The notes beneath the pieces are model-generated. The model worked only from the letters and a program-made list of their open reading frames with translations. It was not told the origin of the DNA and ran no database searches. Shown one piece after another: positions 25,399 to 37,183 of a stretch of 64,000 bases of DNA (position 1 is its first letter; each line of letters opens with the position of its first letter). Position numbers and translations under genes: made by a program. Origin of the DNA: Mangrovibacter yixingensis (GTDB lineage Bacteria; Pseudomonadota; Gammaproteobacteria; Enterobacterales; Enterobacteriaceae); NCBI RefSeq assembly GCF_020523985.1, contig NZ_JAIVKM010000007.1:1-64000 (forward strand). The letters are read 5' to 3'.

Positions 25399-25470
25399 AT
25401 GAAACTGATTAACAAAATCATCGCTATTTTTAATAACATGAGTTTCTCATTTGGTACTTTCCATCTGTGA
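25399..25470 (+). CDS. Putative 23-residue small protein
   Basis: Reads MKLINKIIAIFNNMSFSF then GTFHL and stops. ATG 25399 is preceded by TTAGGATG, an acceptable AGGA site 8 bases away. The N-terminal half is basic and hydrophobic and could form an amphipathic membrane-associated helix. It sits alone between the atp terminator and the pelX terminator, behind its own promoter and a CRP-type site, so it may belong to a dual-function RNA. I do not recognise the family; the first dozen residues only loosely recall E. coli AzuC, which is also CRP-controlled. Confidence 0.45.
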   Translation: MKLINKIIAIFNNMSFSFGTFHL

Positions 25471-25525
25471 TAGTTGTTCTTCGCTAGATCGCTGAAACAT
25501 AGCTCTGCGAAGATATCCGGATAAA

Positions 25526-25552
25526 AAAAGGTCGCCCTGATGGCGACCTTTT
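25526..25552 (-). terminator. Bidirectional terminator after pelX
   Basis: AAAAGGTCGCC (25526-25536) pairs perfectly with GGCGACCTTTT (25542-25552) around five bases. The T-run is longer on the minus strand (seven), so it mainly ends pelX, but it can also end the short plus-strand transcript from 25353. Confidence 0.88.
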
Positions 25553-25569
25553 GCATGTATTAAGCAGGT

Positions 25570-27744
25570 TTATTTGTTCTGCAGGAATACCCCTAAATCA
25601 AACGCACCATCCGTCTTACGTAACAGTGGTTCAGGCATCGTCAGTGATGAAAAATCTGTTGCCTTAATCTCCTTACCCGCACTGTTCACACTTTTCCCCT
25701 GGTGGATAAAGTAATTTGATTTATCCACGTCACCAGTAACTGCGTCGTCATACTTAGCTGGTGTGGTGCGTAGTGATTTGTTGCCTTTAAAGATCCCTTG
25801 AGTTTCAGGTCCACCGTAAGGGCTTGGTCGGAAGATAAAGTTAAAACGCTGGTTATCTACCGCGGTATTGTTTTCAACAACTAAGCGCCCAGGATTAAAG
25901 TTATCGGTGAAACCATCCAGGTGGTTGCCAATAGCAATACTATTGCGAATTTGGTGAGCGACAGGCTGGCCTTCACCGCCGAGCTTGAAACCGTTACTGG
26001 TATTGTTGCGTGCAATGGAATTCTCGATCACCACAACGCCATTCGGGCCGTCTTCAATTTTGTTAAATAAATCAAAACCATCATCCACGTTATTGTGGGC
26101 GTAACAACCCTCCAGCCGGTTCCCTTCCCCTACACGCATTTTCACTGCGAACCCATCGGCATTAATTTTTCCTGGGTCTTCATTGCCCCATGATTCAGAG
26201 TTAACGATACGGTTATAACTGGCCCACAGTGGGCGACCAATCTTATCTGGTGAGGAAATTTGAATACCTGTGTCATCGTTATGGTAAGCCGTTACATTCT
26301 CAACCAGGTTATGGCTACCGGTAATACGCAGGCTCTTGTCCGTCACATCAATGCCTTTAATGTCCCAGTAACTGGCCTCCAGCAAAACACCATGAATAAC
26401 CGCTTTACCCTGCGCCACCAGCGTTTTGTGTTTATCTGCCAGCCCACTGGCTGAAAGCGGAATAGTGATACCGGCATAATCACCTGGCAACAGTACAAGC
26501 GTACCGCCTGGCGGCAGCATATTCACTGCAGAGGTTAAATCCAATGGTGAAGCTGATGTCCCGGTATTATCAGCTTTCCCTTGAGGGCTTGCATAAATAC
26601 GCTCACTGGAACTGGCTGCGATTTTTTCTACCGCCAGCTTTTGGACCACGGATTTGTCTGGTGCATTTGCAGGCGTGAAGTTCAGGGAAAACTGGTTGCC
26701 GTTCGCAAGAGAAGCAGGTTGAGTCATCATCTCCCCGGCTTTTACGGTTTTATTAGCCCCGATCACCACTTCGTTTTGTGTGACTGACCAGGTGCCGTCG
26801 TAATTTGCCCGGGCCTGAACGACATAGTCATTACTGGCAGATTTATCAGAAGATGCAATTTGTGCTACGACAGGCCAGGGTTTTGCCACCCAGGCCGGAG
26901 AGGCTTTGGTTTCTGCGGGTGTGGTAGTCAGCGTGGCATCTGAAATAGTGATTTTGGCATTACGTGAAGCAAAGAACCCCACATAATAATGTTGTTTATC
27001 CTGCACTGTTACGCTGTCTGCACCTTTTACCTGCTGGCTTACCCAGTCATCCGTTCCTGCAGGTGCCCAGGAGGTGATATAGCCATCATTAGTGCGCTGT
27101 AATTTAAGGCGAAAAGTCTCATTTTTCGCCAGGCTGATTTGTTCTTTGTAGCTCTTTTTGGTGATAGCCGCACCAGCATTACCCCATGGCTGAGACACAC
27201 CCTGTCGGTACATCGCTTGTATTTTTACCCGGTCTGCATCTTTGCGGTCCTGTGTCATAATTGCATTCATGACCATATTGGATGCCGATGGAAACTCTTC
27301 ATAACCTGGCTTTAATGGATTCTGCCTGGGATTACCCAGAATATCGCGTACCAGTAACCCGGCACCTTCCTGAGCCGCGGGTTTTGCCCCATTCTCCGGG
27401 CCAAATTGATCAACTGTTACAGTTGCCTGCAAAGAGAAATTTTGGTCTGCGGGGAGTTGGGTATAGAAAAAAGTCAGCCCGTCGTGAGAGTTGGCTATCT
27501 TTCCGCCTCTGCTTTCAATGGTTACCGGCTGGGATAAATCCGCTTTGCTGGTGGAGTCCAGTTTTTTACCAGCAATAGTGACATCGTTAACCCCCACTTT
27601 TTCAGGCAGCACATTAGAGGAAAAATTCACATCCGTGGATTGTCCAAAAGTGATGGCATGCCAGATATGCGGTTGTTGTTGCGCGATAACTGGAGCTGAA
27701 AGTACTGCTCCACAGAGTGTTAGGGCAAAAGGAAGTTTCGACAC
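25570..27744 (-). CDS. pelX: PelX-like exopolygalacturonate lyase (polysaccharide lyase family 9)
   Basis: 724 residues, close to the roughly 730 of Dickeya PelX. A signal peptide spans about 1-22 (SKLPFALTLCGAVLSAPVIAQ), suggesting periplasmic or exported location. An N-terminal beta-rich region (to about 370) precedes a parallel beta-helix with the PL9 lyase pattern: HNDDTGIQIS, NADGFAVKM, NNVDDGFDLFNK, NTSNGFKLGG. The Asp- and Lys-rich turns fit the Ca2+ site and catalytic lysine of PL9. The start is GTG 27744, 6 bases after GGAGAG. PelX removes disaccharides from pectin chain ends. It is inserted between atpC and glmU, where E. coli has no gene, and carries a KdgR-type box upstream. Confidence 0.85.
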   Translation of the reverse strand: MSKLPFALTLCGAVLSAPVIAQQQPHIWHAITFGQSTDVNFSSNVLPEKVGVNDVTIAGKKLDSTSKADLSQPVTIESRGGKIANSHDGLTFFYTQLPADQNFSLQATVTVDQFGPENGAKPAAQEGAGLLVRDILGNPRQNPLKPGYEEFPSASNMVMNAIMTQDRKDADRVKIQAMYRQGVSQPWGNAGAAITKKSYKEQISLAKNETFRLKLQRTNDGYITSWAPAGTDDWVSQQVKGADSVTVQDKQHYYVGFFASRNAKITISDATLTTTPAETKASPAWVAKPWPVVAQIASSDKSASNDYVVQARANYDGTWSVTQNEVVIGANKTVKAGEMMTQPASLANGNQFSLNFTPANAPDKSVVQKLAVEKIAASSSERIYASPQGKADNTGTSASPLDLTSAVNMLPPGGTLVLLPGDYAGITIPLSASGLADKHKTLVAQGKAVIHGVLLEASYWDIKGIDVTDKSLRITGSHNLVENVTAYHNDDTGIQISSPDKIGRPLWASYNRIVNSESWGNEDPGKINADGFAVKMRVGEGNRLEGCYAHNNVDDGFDLFNKIEDGPNGVVVIENSIARNNTSNGFKLGGEGQPVAHQIRNSIAIGNHLDGFTDNFNPGRLVVENNTAVDNQRFNFIFRPSPYGGPETQGIFKGNKSLRTTPAKYDDAVTGDVDKSNYFIHQGKSVNSAGKEIKATDFSSLTMPEPLLRKTDGAFDLGVFLQNK

Positions 27745-27782
27745 TGTTGTCTCTCCATATTGATTTGCCCGCATTATTGCCA

Positions 27783-27801
27783 AAATGAAACGCTGTTTCT
27801 T
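27783..27801. promoter_or_regulatory. KdgR-type operator upstream of pelX
   Basis: AATGAAACGCTGTTTCTTT contains the palindrome GAAAC-GCT-GTTTC (27787-27799) and fits the KdgR consensus of Dickeya and E. coli pectin-catabolism genes. It lies 39 bases before the pelX start codon, where binding would block transcription. Confidence 0.65.
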
Positions 27802-28072
27802 TTATGTTTATCACAAAGGTTGATTTTTGAAATGATGTTTTAATACACAATATTAATAGTTTATTTTGAAACTAAAAATAAGTGTTAAACCATCATGTTA
27901 CTTCTGATTTTTACAGCGTTTTAACGTAATTAACCGGGTGGAAAGGCTGATATTACGCAAGAAAAGCAAAACTATGGCGGATTTAGCAACAATGTGTTTT
28001 ATGATGCAAAATATGTAGCATTTATAACGCTAAATCGTTTTACTTCTTTCATCGTAACTAGTCAGGACGCCT
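27802..28072. other. pelX-glmU divergent intergenic region
   Basis: With the pelX leader this makes about 328 bases between start codons. It is AT-rich and must hold promoters for both genes. The E. coli glmU promoters are controlled by NagC; I could not identify a clear NagC site here. No small gene was seen. Confidence 0.45.
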
Positions 28073-29443
28073 ATGTTAAATCGTTCGATGAGCGTGGTTA
28101 TCCTTGCCGCTGGCAAAGGCACCCGCATGTATTCCGACCTCCCAAAAGTTCTGCATAACCTGGCTGGAAAGCCCATGGTGCAGCATGTTATCGACGCCGC
28201 TACTCAAATAGGGGCAAATCAAATTCATTTGGTCTACGGCCATGGTGGTGATTTGCTGAAACAAACCCTCTCCGAACCCCGGTTAAATTGGGTATTACAA
28301 GCAGAGCAATTGGGTACAGGCCATGCAATGCAGCAGGCTGCCCCTGCTTTTGCGGACGATGAAGATATCCTGATGTTGTACGGGGATGTCCCACTGATTA
28401 GTGTGAATACACTGAAAAAACTGTGTGAAGCAAAACCAGAAGGTGGGATTGGCCTGTTAACGGTGACCCTGGATGACCCTACCGGTTATGGGCGGATTAC
28501 TCGCGAAAACGGCAACGTAACCGGTATTGTTGAGCAAAAAGATGCCAGTGAAGAACAACTGAAAATTCAGGAAATAAACACCGGAATTCTGGTTGCCAGT
28601 GGCCGCGACCTGAAACGCTGGCTGGCAAATCTCAGCAACAACAATGCCCAGGGCGAATATTATATTACCGATATTATCGCCATGGCGTGGGCGGAAGGGC
28701 GCATGATTACGGCAGTGCACCCGGCTCGTTTGAGTGAAGTTGAAGGGGTGAATAACCGCCTGCAACTGGCTCGTCTTGAGCGGGTATACCAAACTGAAAA
28801 TGCAGAGCGCTTACTGTTGGCGGGGGTGATGCTGCGGGATCCTGCTCGTTTTGATTTGCGTGGCAGTCTGGAGCATGGGCGTGATGTAGAAATCGACCCA
28901 GGGGTTATCATCGAGGGCCAGGTGAAACTGGGTGATCGTGTAAAAATTGGCGCGGGTTGTATTATTAAAAACAGCGTGATTGGTGATGATTGCGAACTCA
29001 GCCCGTATACGGTGATAGAAGATGCGCAACTTGCACCAGCCTGTACTGTTGGCCCATTTGCTCGCTTACGTCCAGGGGCTGAACTGGGCGAAGGCGCGCA
29101 TGTCGGCAATTTTGTTGAAATGAAAAAAGCGCGCCTGGGTAAAGGCTCAAAAGCGGGCCATCTGACTTACCTTGGCGATGCGGATATCGGCAACAACGTC
29201 AATATCGGTGCAGGTACCATCACCTGTAATTACGATGGTGCCAATAAACACCAAACAAAGATTGGCGATGATGTGTTTGTCGGTTCAGATACGCAACTGG
29301 TGGCACCTGTCAGTGTCGCGAAAGGCGCTACCATTGGCGCAGGTACTACGGTTACGCGTAATGTAGGCGAAAATGAACTGGTTATAACCCGGGTACCACA
29401 AAGGCATATTGCTGGCTGGTCTCGCCCGGTTAAGAAGAAGTAA
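28073..29443 (+). CDS. glmU: GlmU, bifunctional GlcNAc-1-P uridyltransferase / GlcN-1-P acetyltransferase
   Basis: 456 residues, the E. coli length. The N-terminal Rossmann domain has the nucleotide loop AAGKGTRM (12-19, Arg18) and GYGRI; the C-terminal left-handed beta-helix of hexapeptide repeats holds the acetyl-CoA site ([12 protein letters not shown], with His363). It makes UDP-GlcNAc for peptidoglycan and lipopolysaccharide. It forms an operon with glmS. Confidence 0.97.
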   Translation: MLNRSMSVVILAAGKGTRMYSDLPKVLHNLAGKPMVQHVIDAATQIGANQIHLVYGHGGDLLKQTLSEPRLNWVLQAEQLGTGHAMQQAAPAFADDEDILMLYGDVPLISVNTLKKLCEAKPEGGIGLLTVTLDDPTGYGRITRENGNVTGIVEQKDASEEQLKIQEINTGILVASGRDLKRWLANLSNNNAQGEYYITDIIAMAWAEGRMITAVHPARLSEVEGVNNRLQLARLERVYQTENAERLLLAGVMLRDPARFDLRGSLEHGRDVEIDPGVIIEGQVKLGDRVKIGAGCIIKNSVIGDDCELSPYTVIEDAQLAPACTVGPFARLRPGAELGEGAHVGNFVEMKKARLGKGSKAGHLTYLGDADIGNNVNIGAGTITCNYDGANKHQTKIGDDVFVGSDTQLVAPVSVAKGATIGAGTTVTRNVGENELVITRVPQRHIAGWSRPVKKK

Positions 29444-29630
29444 TAACAGTATTCTCCGCGGTGGGTACCAGCTCATTGTGGAAGGGCGAGGATAAAAAAC
29501 AACCCGCCCGCACGCAAAATGCGTGCAATAAAAATATACCCCCACTCTCTACAAGGCTCGGGGACCGGGAAACCGGATATACAGGTCAGCGACAACGCAT
29601 GGCGTAATGCCATTATCAGGACTAAAAACT

Positions 29631-31460
29631 ATGTGTGGAATTGTTGGCGCGGTCGCGCAACGTGATATTGCTGAAATCCTTCTCGAAGGATTACGTCGTC
29701 TCGAATACCGCGGGTATGACTCAGCCGGTCTGGCTGTGGTAGATAAAGAAGGGCACATGACGCGTTTGCGTCGCCTGGGGAAAGTACAAATGCTGGCACA
29801 GGCAGCGGAAGAACACCCGTTGCATGGTGGTACCGGTATTGCTCATACCCGTTGGGCAACCCATGGTGAACCTTCAGAAAGCAATGCGCATCCGCATGTT
29901 TCTGATTACATTGTTGTAGTTCACAACGGCATCATTGAAAACCACGAACCTTTGCGTGAATTACTGGTATCACGTGGTTATGTTTTTGTCTCCGAAACCG
30001 ATACCGAAGTTATCGCTCACCTGGTTCACTGGGAAATGCAACAAGGTGGGTCATTGCGCGATGCAGTTATGCGGGCAATTCCGCAGCTCCGTGGTGCTTA
30101 TGGCACGGTCATTATGGATATTCGCCATCCTGACACCCTTCTGGCAGCACGTTCAGGCAGCCCGCTGGTGATTGGCCTGGGCATGGGCGAAAACTTTATC
30201 GCTTCAGACCAACTGGCACTGTTGCCGGTGACCCGCCGTTTCATCTTCCTGGAAGAAGGCGATATTGCTGAAGTAACGCGCCGCAGTGTGACGATTTTTG
30301 ATACCACCGGTAAAGAAGTAACCCGCCCGGATATCGAATCCAGCCTGCAATATGACGCTGGTGATAAAGGCGTATACCGCCATTACATGCAAAAAGAGAT
30401 CTACGAACAGCCCAATGCTATCAAAAGCACACTGACTGGCCGTATTGCGCATAATGCCATTGATTTCAGCGAACTGGGGCCGCAGGGTGACGCACTGCTT
30501 GCTCAGGTTGAGCATATTCAAATCATCGCCTGTGGCACATCCTATAACTCCGGGATGGTTTCTCGTTACTGGTTTGAGTCGCTGGCAGGTATTCCTTGCG
30601 ATGTCGAAATTGCCTCTGAATTCCGTTACCGCAAATCAGCTGTACGCCGTAACAGCCTGATGATCACTCTTTCTCAGTCTGGTGAAACTGCTGATACGCT
30701 GGCTGCATTGCGTTTGTCAAAAGAACTGGGCTACCTGGGGTCACTGGCCATTTGTAACGTACCAGGCTCTTCTCTGGTGCGTGAGTCTGACCTGGCGTTA
30801 ATGACCAAAGCAGGCACCGAAATTGGTGTGGCATCCACCAAAGCGTTTACTACACAGCTAACAGTTTTACTGATGCTGGTGGGTAAACTCTCCCGCCTGA
30901 AAGGCCTGGATGCTTCTGTTGAGCAGGATATCGTGCATGGTTTGCAGGCACTGCCAAACCGCATTGAACAAATGCTCTCCCAGGACAAGCGTATTGAAGC
31001 ACTGGCGGAGCATTTCTCAGACAAGCACCATGCGCTGTTCCTTGGGCGTGGTGATCAGTACCCGATTGCGCTGGAAGGCGCGCTTAAACTGAAAGAAATT
31101 TCCTATATTCACGCTGAAGCTTATGCCGCTGGCGAACTCAAACATGGCCCACTGGCACTGATTGATGCAGATATGCCGGTTATTGTTGTGGCACCAAACA
31201 ACGATCTGTTGGAAAAATTAAAATCCAACATCGAAGAAGTGCGTGCCCGTGGCGGCCAGTTGTATGTGTTTGCTGATCAGGATGCTGGTTTTGCCAGCAG
31301 CGACAACATGCACATTATTTCTCTGCCACATGTTGAAGAGGTGATTGCTCCTATCTTCTACACCGTGCCGTTGCAGCTGTTGGCTTACCACGTAGCCCTG
31401 ATTAAAGGCACCGATGTGGATCAGCCGCGTAACCTGGCAAAATCCGTTACCGTCGAATAA
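29631..31460 (+). CDS. glmS: GlmS, glucosamine-6-phosphate synthase
   Basis: 609 residues, the E. coli length. Cys at position 2 (MCGIVGAV) is the glutaminase nucleophile after Met removal; two SIS domains ([25 protein letters not shown]) bind fructose 6-phosphate; the C-terminal LAKSVTVE carries the catalytic lysine. The start is ATG 29631; an in-frame ATG 8 codons earlier would add residues before the catalytic cysteine. The 187-base glmU-glmS spacer contains hairpins and is where GlmZ sRNA and RNase E act in E. coli; GlmZ pairing here is inferred. Confidence 0.97.
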   Translation: MCGIVGAVAQRDIAEILLEGLRRLEYRGYDSAGLAVVDKEGHMTRLRRLGKVQMLAQAAEEHPLHGGTGIAHTRWATHGEPSESNAHPHVSDYIVVVHNGIIENHEPLRELLVSRGYVFVSETDTEVIAHLVHWEMQQGGSLRDAVMRAIPQLRGAYGTVIMDIRHPDTLLAARSGSPLVIGLGMGENFIASDQLALLPVTRRFIFLEEGDIAEVTRRSVTIFDTTGKEVTRPDIESSLQYDAGDKGVYRHYMQKEIYEQPNAIKSTLTGRIAHNAIDFSELGPQGDALLAQVEHIQIIACGTSYNSGMVSRYWFESLAGIPCDVEIASEFRYRKSAVRRNSLMITLSQSGETADTLAALRLSKELGYLGSLAICNVPGSSLVRESDLALMTKAGTEIGVASTKAFTTQLTVLLMLVGKLSRLKGLDASVEQDIVHGLQALPNRIEQMLSQDKRIEALAEHFSDKHHALFLGRGDQYPIALEGALKLKEISYIHAEAYAAGELKHGPLALIDADMPVIVVAPNNDLLEKLKSNIEEVRARGGQLYVFADQDAGFASSDNMHIISLPHVEEVIAPIFYTVPLQLLAYHVALIKGTDVDQPRNLAKSVTVE

Positions 31461-31492
31461 TTATTTATTCGTTCTGCCTTACCTGTAAATTA

Positions 31493-31518
31493 AAGCCCAT
31501 CTTCAGATGGGCTTTTTT
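31493..31518 (+). terminator. glmUS terminator
   Basis: AAGCCCATCT (31493-31502) and AGATGGGCTT (31505-31514) pair perfectly around two bases (effectively a TTCA tetraloop), followed by a T-run. Confidence 0.92.
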
Positions 31519-31573
31519 ATGCGCCAGGCACTATCTTTTAAACACACAAAAAGAGTCTGAAAAGGAGAACGTG

Positions 31574-32047
31574 ATGAAACGTGTACAGCATCATTACGCT
31601 GTTAATGTTGAATGGACGGGTAATACCGGCGAAGGAACATCCTCTTACCGCACCTACAGCCGTGACCATATCATCAGTACTGGAGGTGGAGATAAAGCCG
31701 CCATAGCCGGGTCAGCAGACCCTGCCTTTTTAGGTGACCCAACCCGCTGGAACCCAGAAGAACTATTAGTTGCGGCAACATCTGCCTGCCATAAATTGTG
31801 GTACCTGCATTTATGTGCTGATGCCGGCATTGTGGTTCAGTCCTACACAGATAACCCGGAAGGCACAATGGTTGAAGAGCCGGAAGGGCGGTTTACTCAA
31901 ATACAGTTAAAACCTTGCGTGACGATTCGTTCACAAGATGATGCAGAACTTGCCCGCAGCCTGCATCACGAGGCGCACCAACACTGCTTTATTGCTAACT
32001 CGCTCAATTTTCCGGTTTTCTGTGAGCCGGAAATCAAACAAGCCTGA
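31574..32047 (+). CDS. OsmC/Ohr-family protein
   Basis: 157 residues from ATG 31574, 6 bases after AAAGGAG (a GTG one codon earlier is possible). It shows the OsmC-fold pattern: NPEELLVAATSACHKLW with the first redox cysteine, and EAHQHCFIANSL with the second cysteine and a preceding histidine. Such proteins reduce organic hydroperoxides using thiols. It is closer to generic OsmC-like proteins than to Ohr. It stands alone between glmS and pstS, which are neighbours or separated by other genes in E. coli, so it appears to be an added gene. No OxyR-type site was identified. Confidence 0.8.
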   Translation: MKRVQHHYAVNVEWTGNTGEGTSSYRTYSRDHIISTGGGDKAAIAGSADPAFLGDPTRWNPEELLVAATSACHKLWYLHLCADAGIVVQSYTDNPEGTMVEEPEGRFTQIQLKPCVTIRSQDDAELARSLHHEAHQHCFIANSLNFPVFCEPEIKQA

Positions 32048-32211
32048 TCTGCCACCTGTTTTTTAGCCCCTGTTTATGTCCTTAAATCAAAAATTACGAG
32101 GATAATCAGCAGGGGCAATGAGCATGAATTATACTCCTCTGACAAGAATATGATGTTTTTATTACAGCGTTTATCCTTGATCTATAAGGATAAAAACAGG
32201 TAAAACGCTTG

Positions 32212-32251
32212 CTGTCATAAAACTGTAATATTTCATACATTTTACTGTCAT
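32212..32251 (+). promoter_or_regulatory. Tandem pho boxes of the pst operon
   Basis: Four 7-base PhoB repeats spaced by 4-base A/T segments: CTGTCAT (32212), CTGTAAT (32223), CATACAT (32234) and CTGTCAT (32245). The layout is the same as in E. coli pstS. A -10-like TATTTT follows at about 32262. PhoB-phosphate should activate pstSCAB-phoU under phosphate starvation. Confidence 0.93.
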
Positions 32252-32322
32252 CTGTTTGTCCTATTTTGCACAGCGTAATCATTCTAATAGAAGACAGACT
32301 CATTACCTCTGCAGGAGACATT

Positions 32323-33366
32323 ATGAACATTATGCGTACCACCGTCGCAACTGTTGTCGCCGCGACCTTATCTCTGAGCGCTTTCTCTGCGTTAGCAGCA
32401 GCCAGCCTGACCGGAGCCGGGGCTACGTTTCCTGCACCGGTTTATGCGAAATGGGCTGACACTTACCAGAAAGAAACTGGCAATAAAGTGAATTACCAGG
32501 GGATTGGTTCTTCTGGTGGTGTAAAACAGATAACAGCTCATACCGTTGATTTTGGCGCATCTGACGCCCCACTGTCTGATGAAAGGCTGGAAAAAGAAGG
32601 TTTGTTCCAGTTCCCGACAGTGATTGGTGGTGTTGTTCTGGCAGTAAACCTGCCAGGCATGAAATCTGGCGAACTGGTGCTGGATGGTAAAACACTGGGT
32701 GATATCTACCTGGGTAACATCAAAAAGTGGGATGACCCGGCTATTGCCAAACTCAACCCAGGCCTGAAATTACCCGCTCAGAATATCGCTGTGGTTCGCC
32801 GTGCTGATGGTTCTGGTACTTCTTTTGTTTTCACCAGCTACCTTGCAAAAGTCAATGCTGAGTGGAAAGAGAAAGTTGGTACCGGAACAACCGTGAAATG
32901 GCCTACTGGCCTGGGCGGAAAAGGTAACGATGGCATTGCTGCTTTCGTACAGCGCTTGCCTGGCGCAATTGGTTATGTGGAATATGCCTACGCCAAACAG
33001 AACAATCTGGCTTACACCAAACTGGTGTCGGCAGATGGCCAGCCTGTTAGCCCAACGGAGGAAAGTTTCTCCAATGCGGCAAAAGGGGCTGACTGGAGCA
33101 AATCCTTTGCACAGGATTTGACTAATCAAAAAGGGGCTGATGTGTGGCCTGTCACTTCTACCACCTTTATTTTGGTTCACAAAGAGCAGAAGAAACCTGA
33201 AAACGGTATCGAAGTGCTGAAGTTCTTTGACTGGGCTTATAAGCAAGGTGGCAAAGAGGCTACAGACCTGGACTATGCAACCTTACCTGACAGCGTTGTT
33301 GAGCAGGTTCGCGCAGCATGGAAAACCAGTGTAAAAGACAGCGACGGTAAACCGTTGTATCAGTAA
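32323..33366 (+). CDS. pstS: PstS, periplasmic phosphate-binding protein
   Basis: 347 residues. Signal peptide about 1-26 ([22 protein letters not shown]), then mature [18 protein letters not shown] as in E. coli. Phosphate-contacting segments [24 protein letters not shown] and [10 protein letters not shown] are intact. Start ATG 32323 follows CAGGAG; ATG 32332 is a second possibility. Confidence 0.96.
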   Translation: MNIMRTTVATVVAATLSLSAFSALAAASLTGAGATFPAPVYAKWADTYQKETGNKVNYQGIGSSGGVKQITAHTVDFGASDAPLSDERLEKEGLFQFPTVIGGVVLAVNLPGMKSGELVLDGKTLGDIYLGNIKKWDDPAIAKLNPGLKLPAQNIAVVRRADGSGTSFVFTSYLAKVNAEWKEKVGTGTTVKWPTGLGGKGNDGIAAFVQRLPGAIGYVEYAYAKQNNLAYTKLVSADGQPVSPTEESFSNAAKGADWSKSFAQDLTNQKGADVWPVTSTTFILVHKEQKKPENGIEVLKFFDWAYKQGGKEATDLDYATLPDSVVEQVRAAWKTSVKDSDGKPLYQ

Positions 33367-33382
33367 TTTGGATGTTACCTTT

Positions 33383-33416
33383 CCCGGAAAATCAGCATAA
33401 TAGCTGGCTTTCCGGG
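33383..33416 (+). other. Hairpin between pstS and pstC
   Basis: Arms 33383-33396 and 33403-33416 match at 12 of 14 positions (CCCGGAAA with TTTCCGGG at the base). No long T-run follows. It likely lowers expression of downstream genes relative to pstS or protects the pstS message. Confidence 0.65.
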
Positions 33417-33433
33417 CTCAATCAGAAGAGTAA

Positions 33434-35286
<1,853 letters not shown>

Positions 35287-35297
35287 TTCATTTTTAG

Positions 35298-36119
<822 letters not shown>

Positions 36120-36236
36120 TGTGTCTGGCAGTGTTGAAACTGAAAAAGCAACCCATTTGGCGGTGTTATCACCGCTTTGCTGTAAAGCAAGTGTGTTGCA
36201 ATCTGACAAAGCCTGTCGGGCATAAAGGAGTTCTGA

Positions 36237-36962
36237 ATGGATAACCTCAATCTCAACAAACATATTTCTGGTCAGTTTAATGCCGAGCTGGAACATATTC
36301 GCACCCAGGTGATGGCGATGGGTGGGCTGGTTGAACAACAGCTCTCCGATGCTATTACCGCAATGCATAACCAGGACAGCGAACTGGCAAAAAGCGTGGT
36401 AGAAGGCGATAAAAAGGTCAACATGATGGAAGTTGATATAGATGAAGCCTGTGTGCGCATCATTGCCAAACGCCAGCCAACCGCCAGTGATTTACGCCTG
36501 GTGATGGCCATTATTAAAACTATCGCCGAACTGGAACGTATTGGCGATGTTGCGGATAAAATCTGCCGCACGGCGCTGGAGAAATTTTCCCAGCAGCACC
36601 AGCCATTGCTGGTTAGCCTGGAGTCGTTAGGGCGCCATACCGTGCAAATGCTTCACGATGTTCTGGATGCCTTTGCCCGTATGGACATTGACGAAGCGGT
36701 ACGAATTTATCGTGAAGATAAAAAAGTGGACCAGGAATACGAAGGCATTGTGCGCCAGCTGATGACCTACATGATGGAAGATTCACGCACTATTCCCAGT
36801 GTTCTGACTGCATTGTTCTGTGCTCGCTCCATTGAGCGTATTGGCGACCGTTGCCAGAATATTTGTGAATTTATCTTCTATTTCGTTAAAGGCCAGGATT
36901 TCCGTCATGTAGGCGGCGATGAGCTGGATAAATTGCTGGCGGGTAAAGACCCGAAAGAGTAA
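36237..36962 (+). CDS. phoU: PhoU, phosphate signalling regulator
   Basis: 241 residues, the E. coli length. Two three-helix bundles, each with an E/DxxxD-type metal motif ([10 protein letters not shown] and [13 protein letters not shown]). It links the Pst transporter to PhoR and limits phosphate uptake. Last gene of the operon; a 117-base spacer separates it from pstB. Confidence 0.96.
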   Translation: MDNLNLNKHISGQFNAELEHIRTQVMAMGGLVEQQLSDAITAMHNQDSELAKSVVEGDKKVNMMEVDIDEACVRIIAKRQPTASDLRLVMAIIKTIAELERIGDVADKICRTALEKFSQQHQPLLVSLESLGRHTVQMLHDVLDAFARMDIDEAVRIYREDKKVDQEYEGIVRQLMTYMMEDSRTIPSVLTALFCARSIERIGDRCQNICEFIFYFVKGQDFRHVGGDELDKLLAGKDPKE

Positions 36963-36996
36963 TTATCTCGTGATTTTCATGTAGTCACTTTTCTTT

Positions 36997-37027
36997 ACGC
37001 CATCCAGGTCCGGATGGCGTTTCTTTT
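36997..37027 (+). terminator. pst-phoU operon terminator
   Basis: ACGCCATCC (36997-37005) and GGATGGCGT (37012-37020) pair perfectly around six bases, followed by TTCTTTTTG. Confidence 0.9.
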
Positions 37028-37183
37028 TGTGGATGACATGCCACACCAGTGTTGCCTGGTTAGCTATGTTGTCATTACAGAAAAATACATAATTTATCCA
37101 TAATTTTAATGTGGTTATGGCGGTTTAATGGCTCATCGCTTGCCTTTAAACGAGGCTCATGTCTACCACCAGGAGAAAATGAC

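Noticed and set aside
37109-37183. An N-terminal extension of the Crp/WtpA fusion starting at ATG 37109
   Set aside because: It has no ribosome site and lies upstream of a good AGGAG before ATG 37184. The extra residues do not form a signal peptide.
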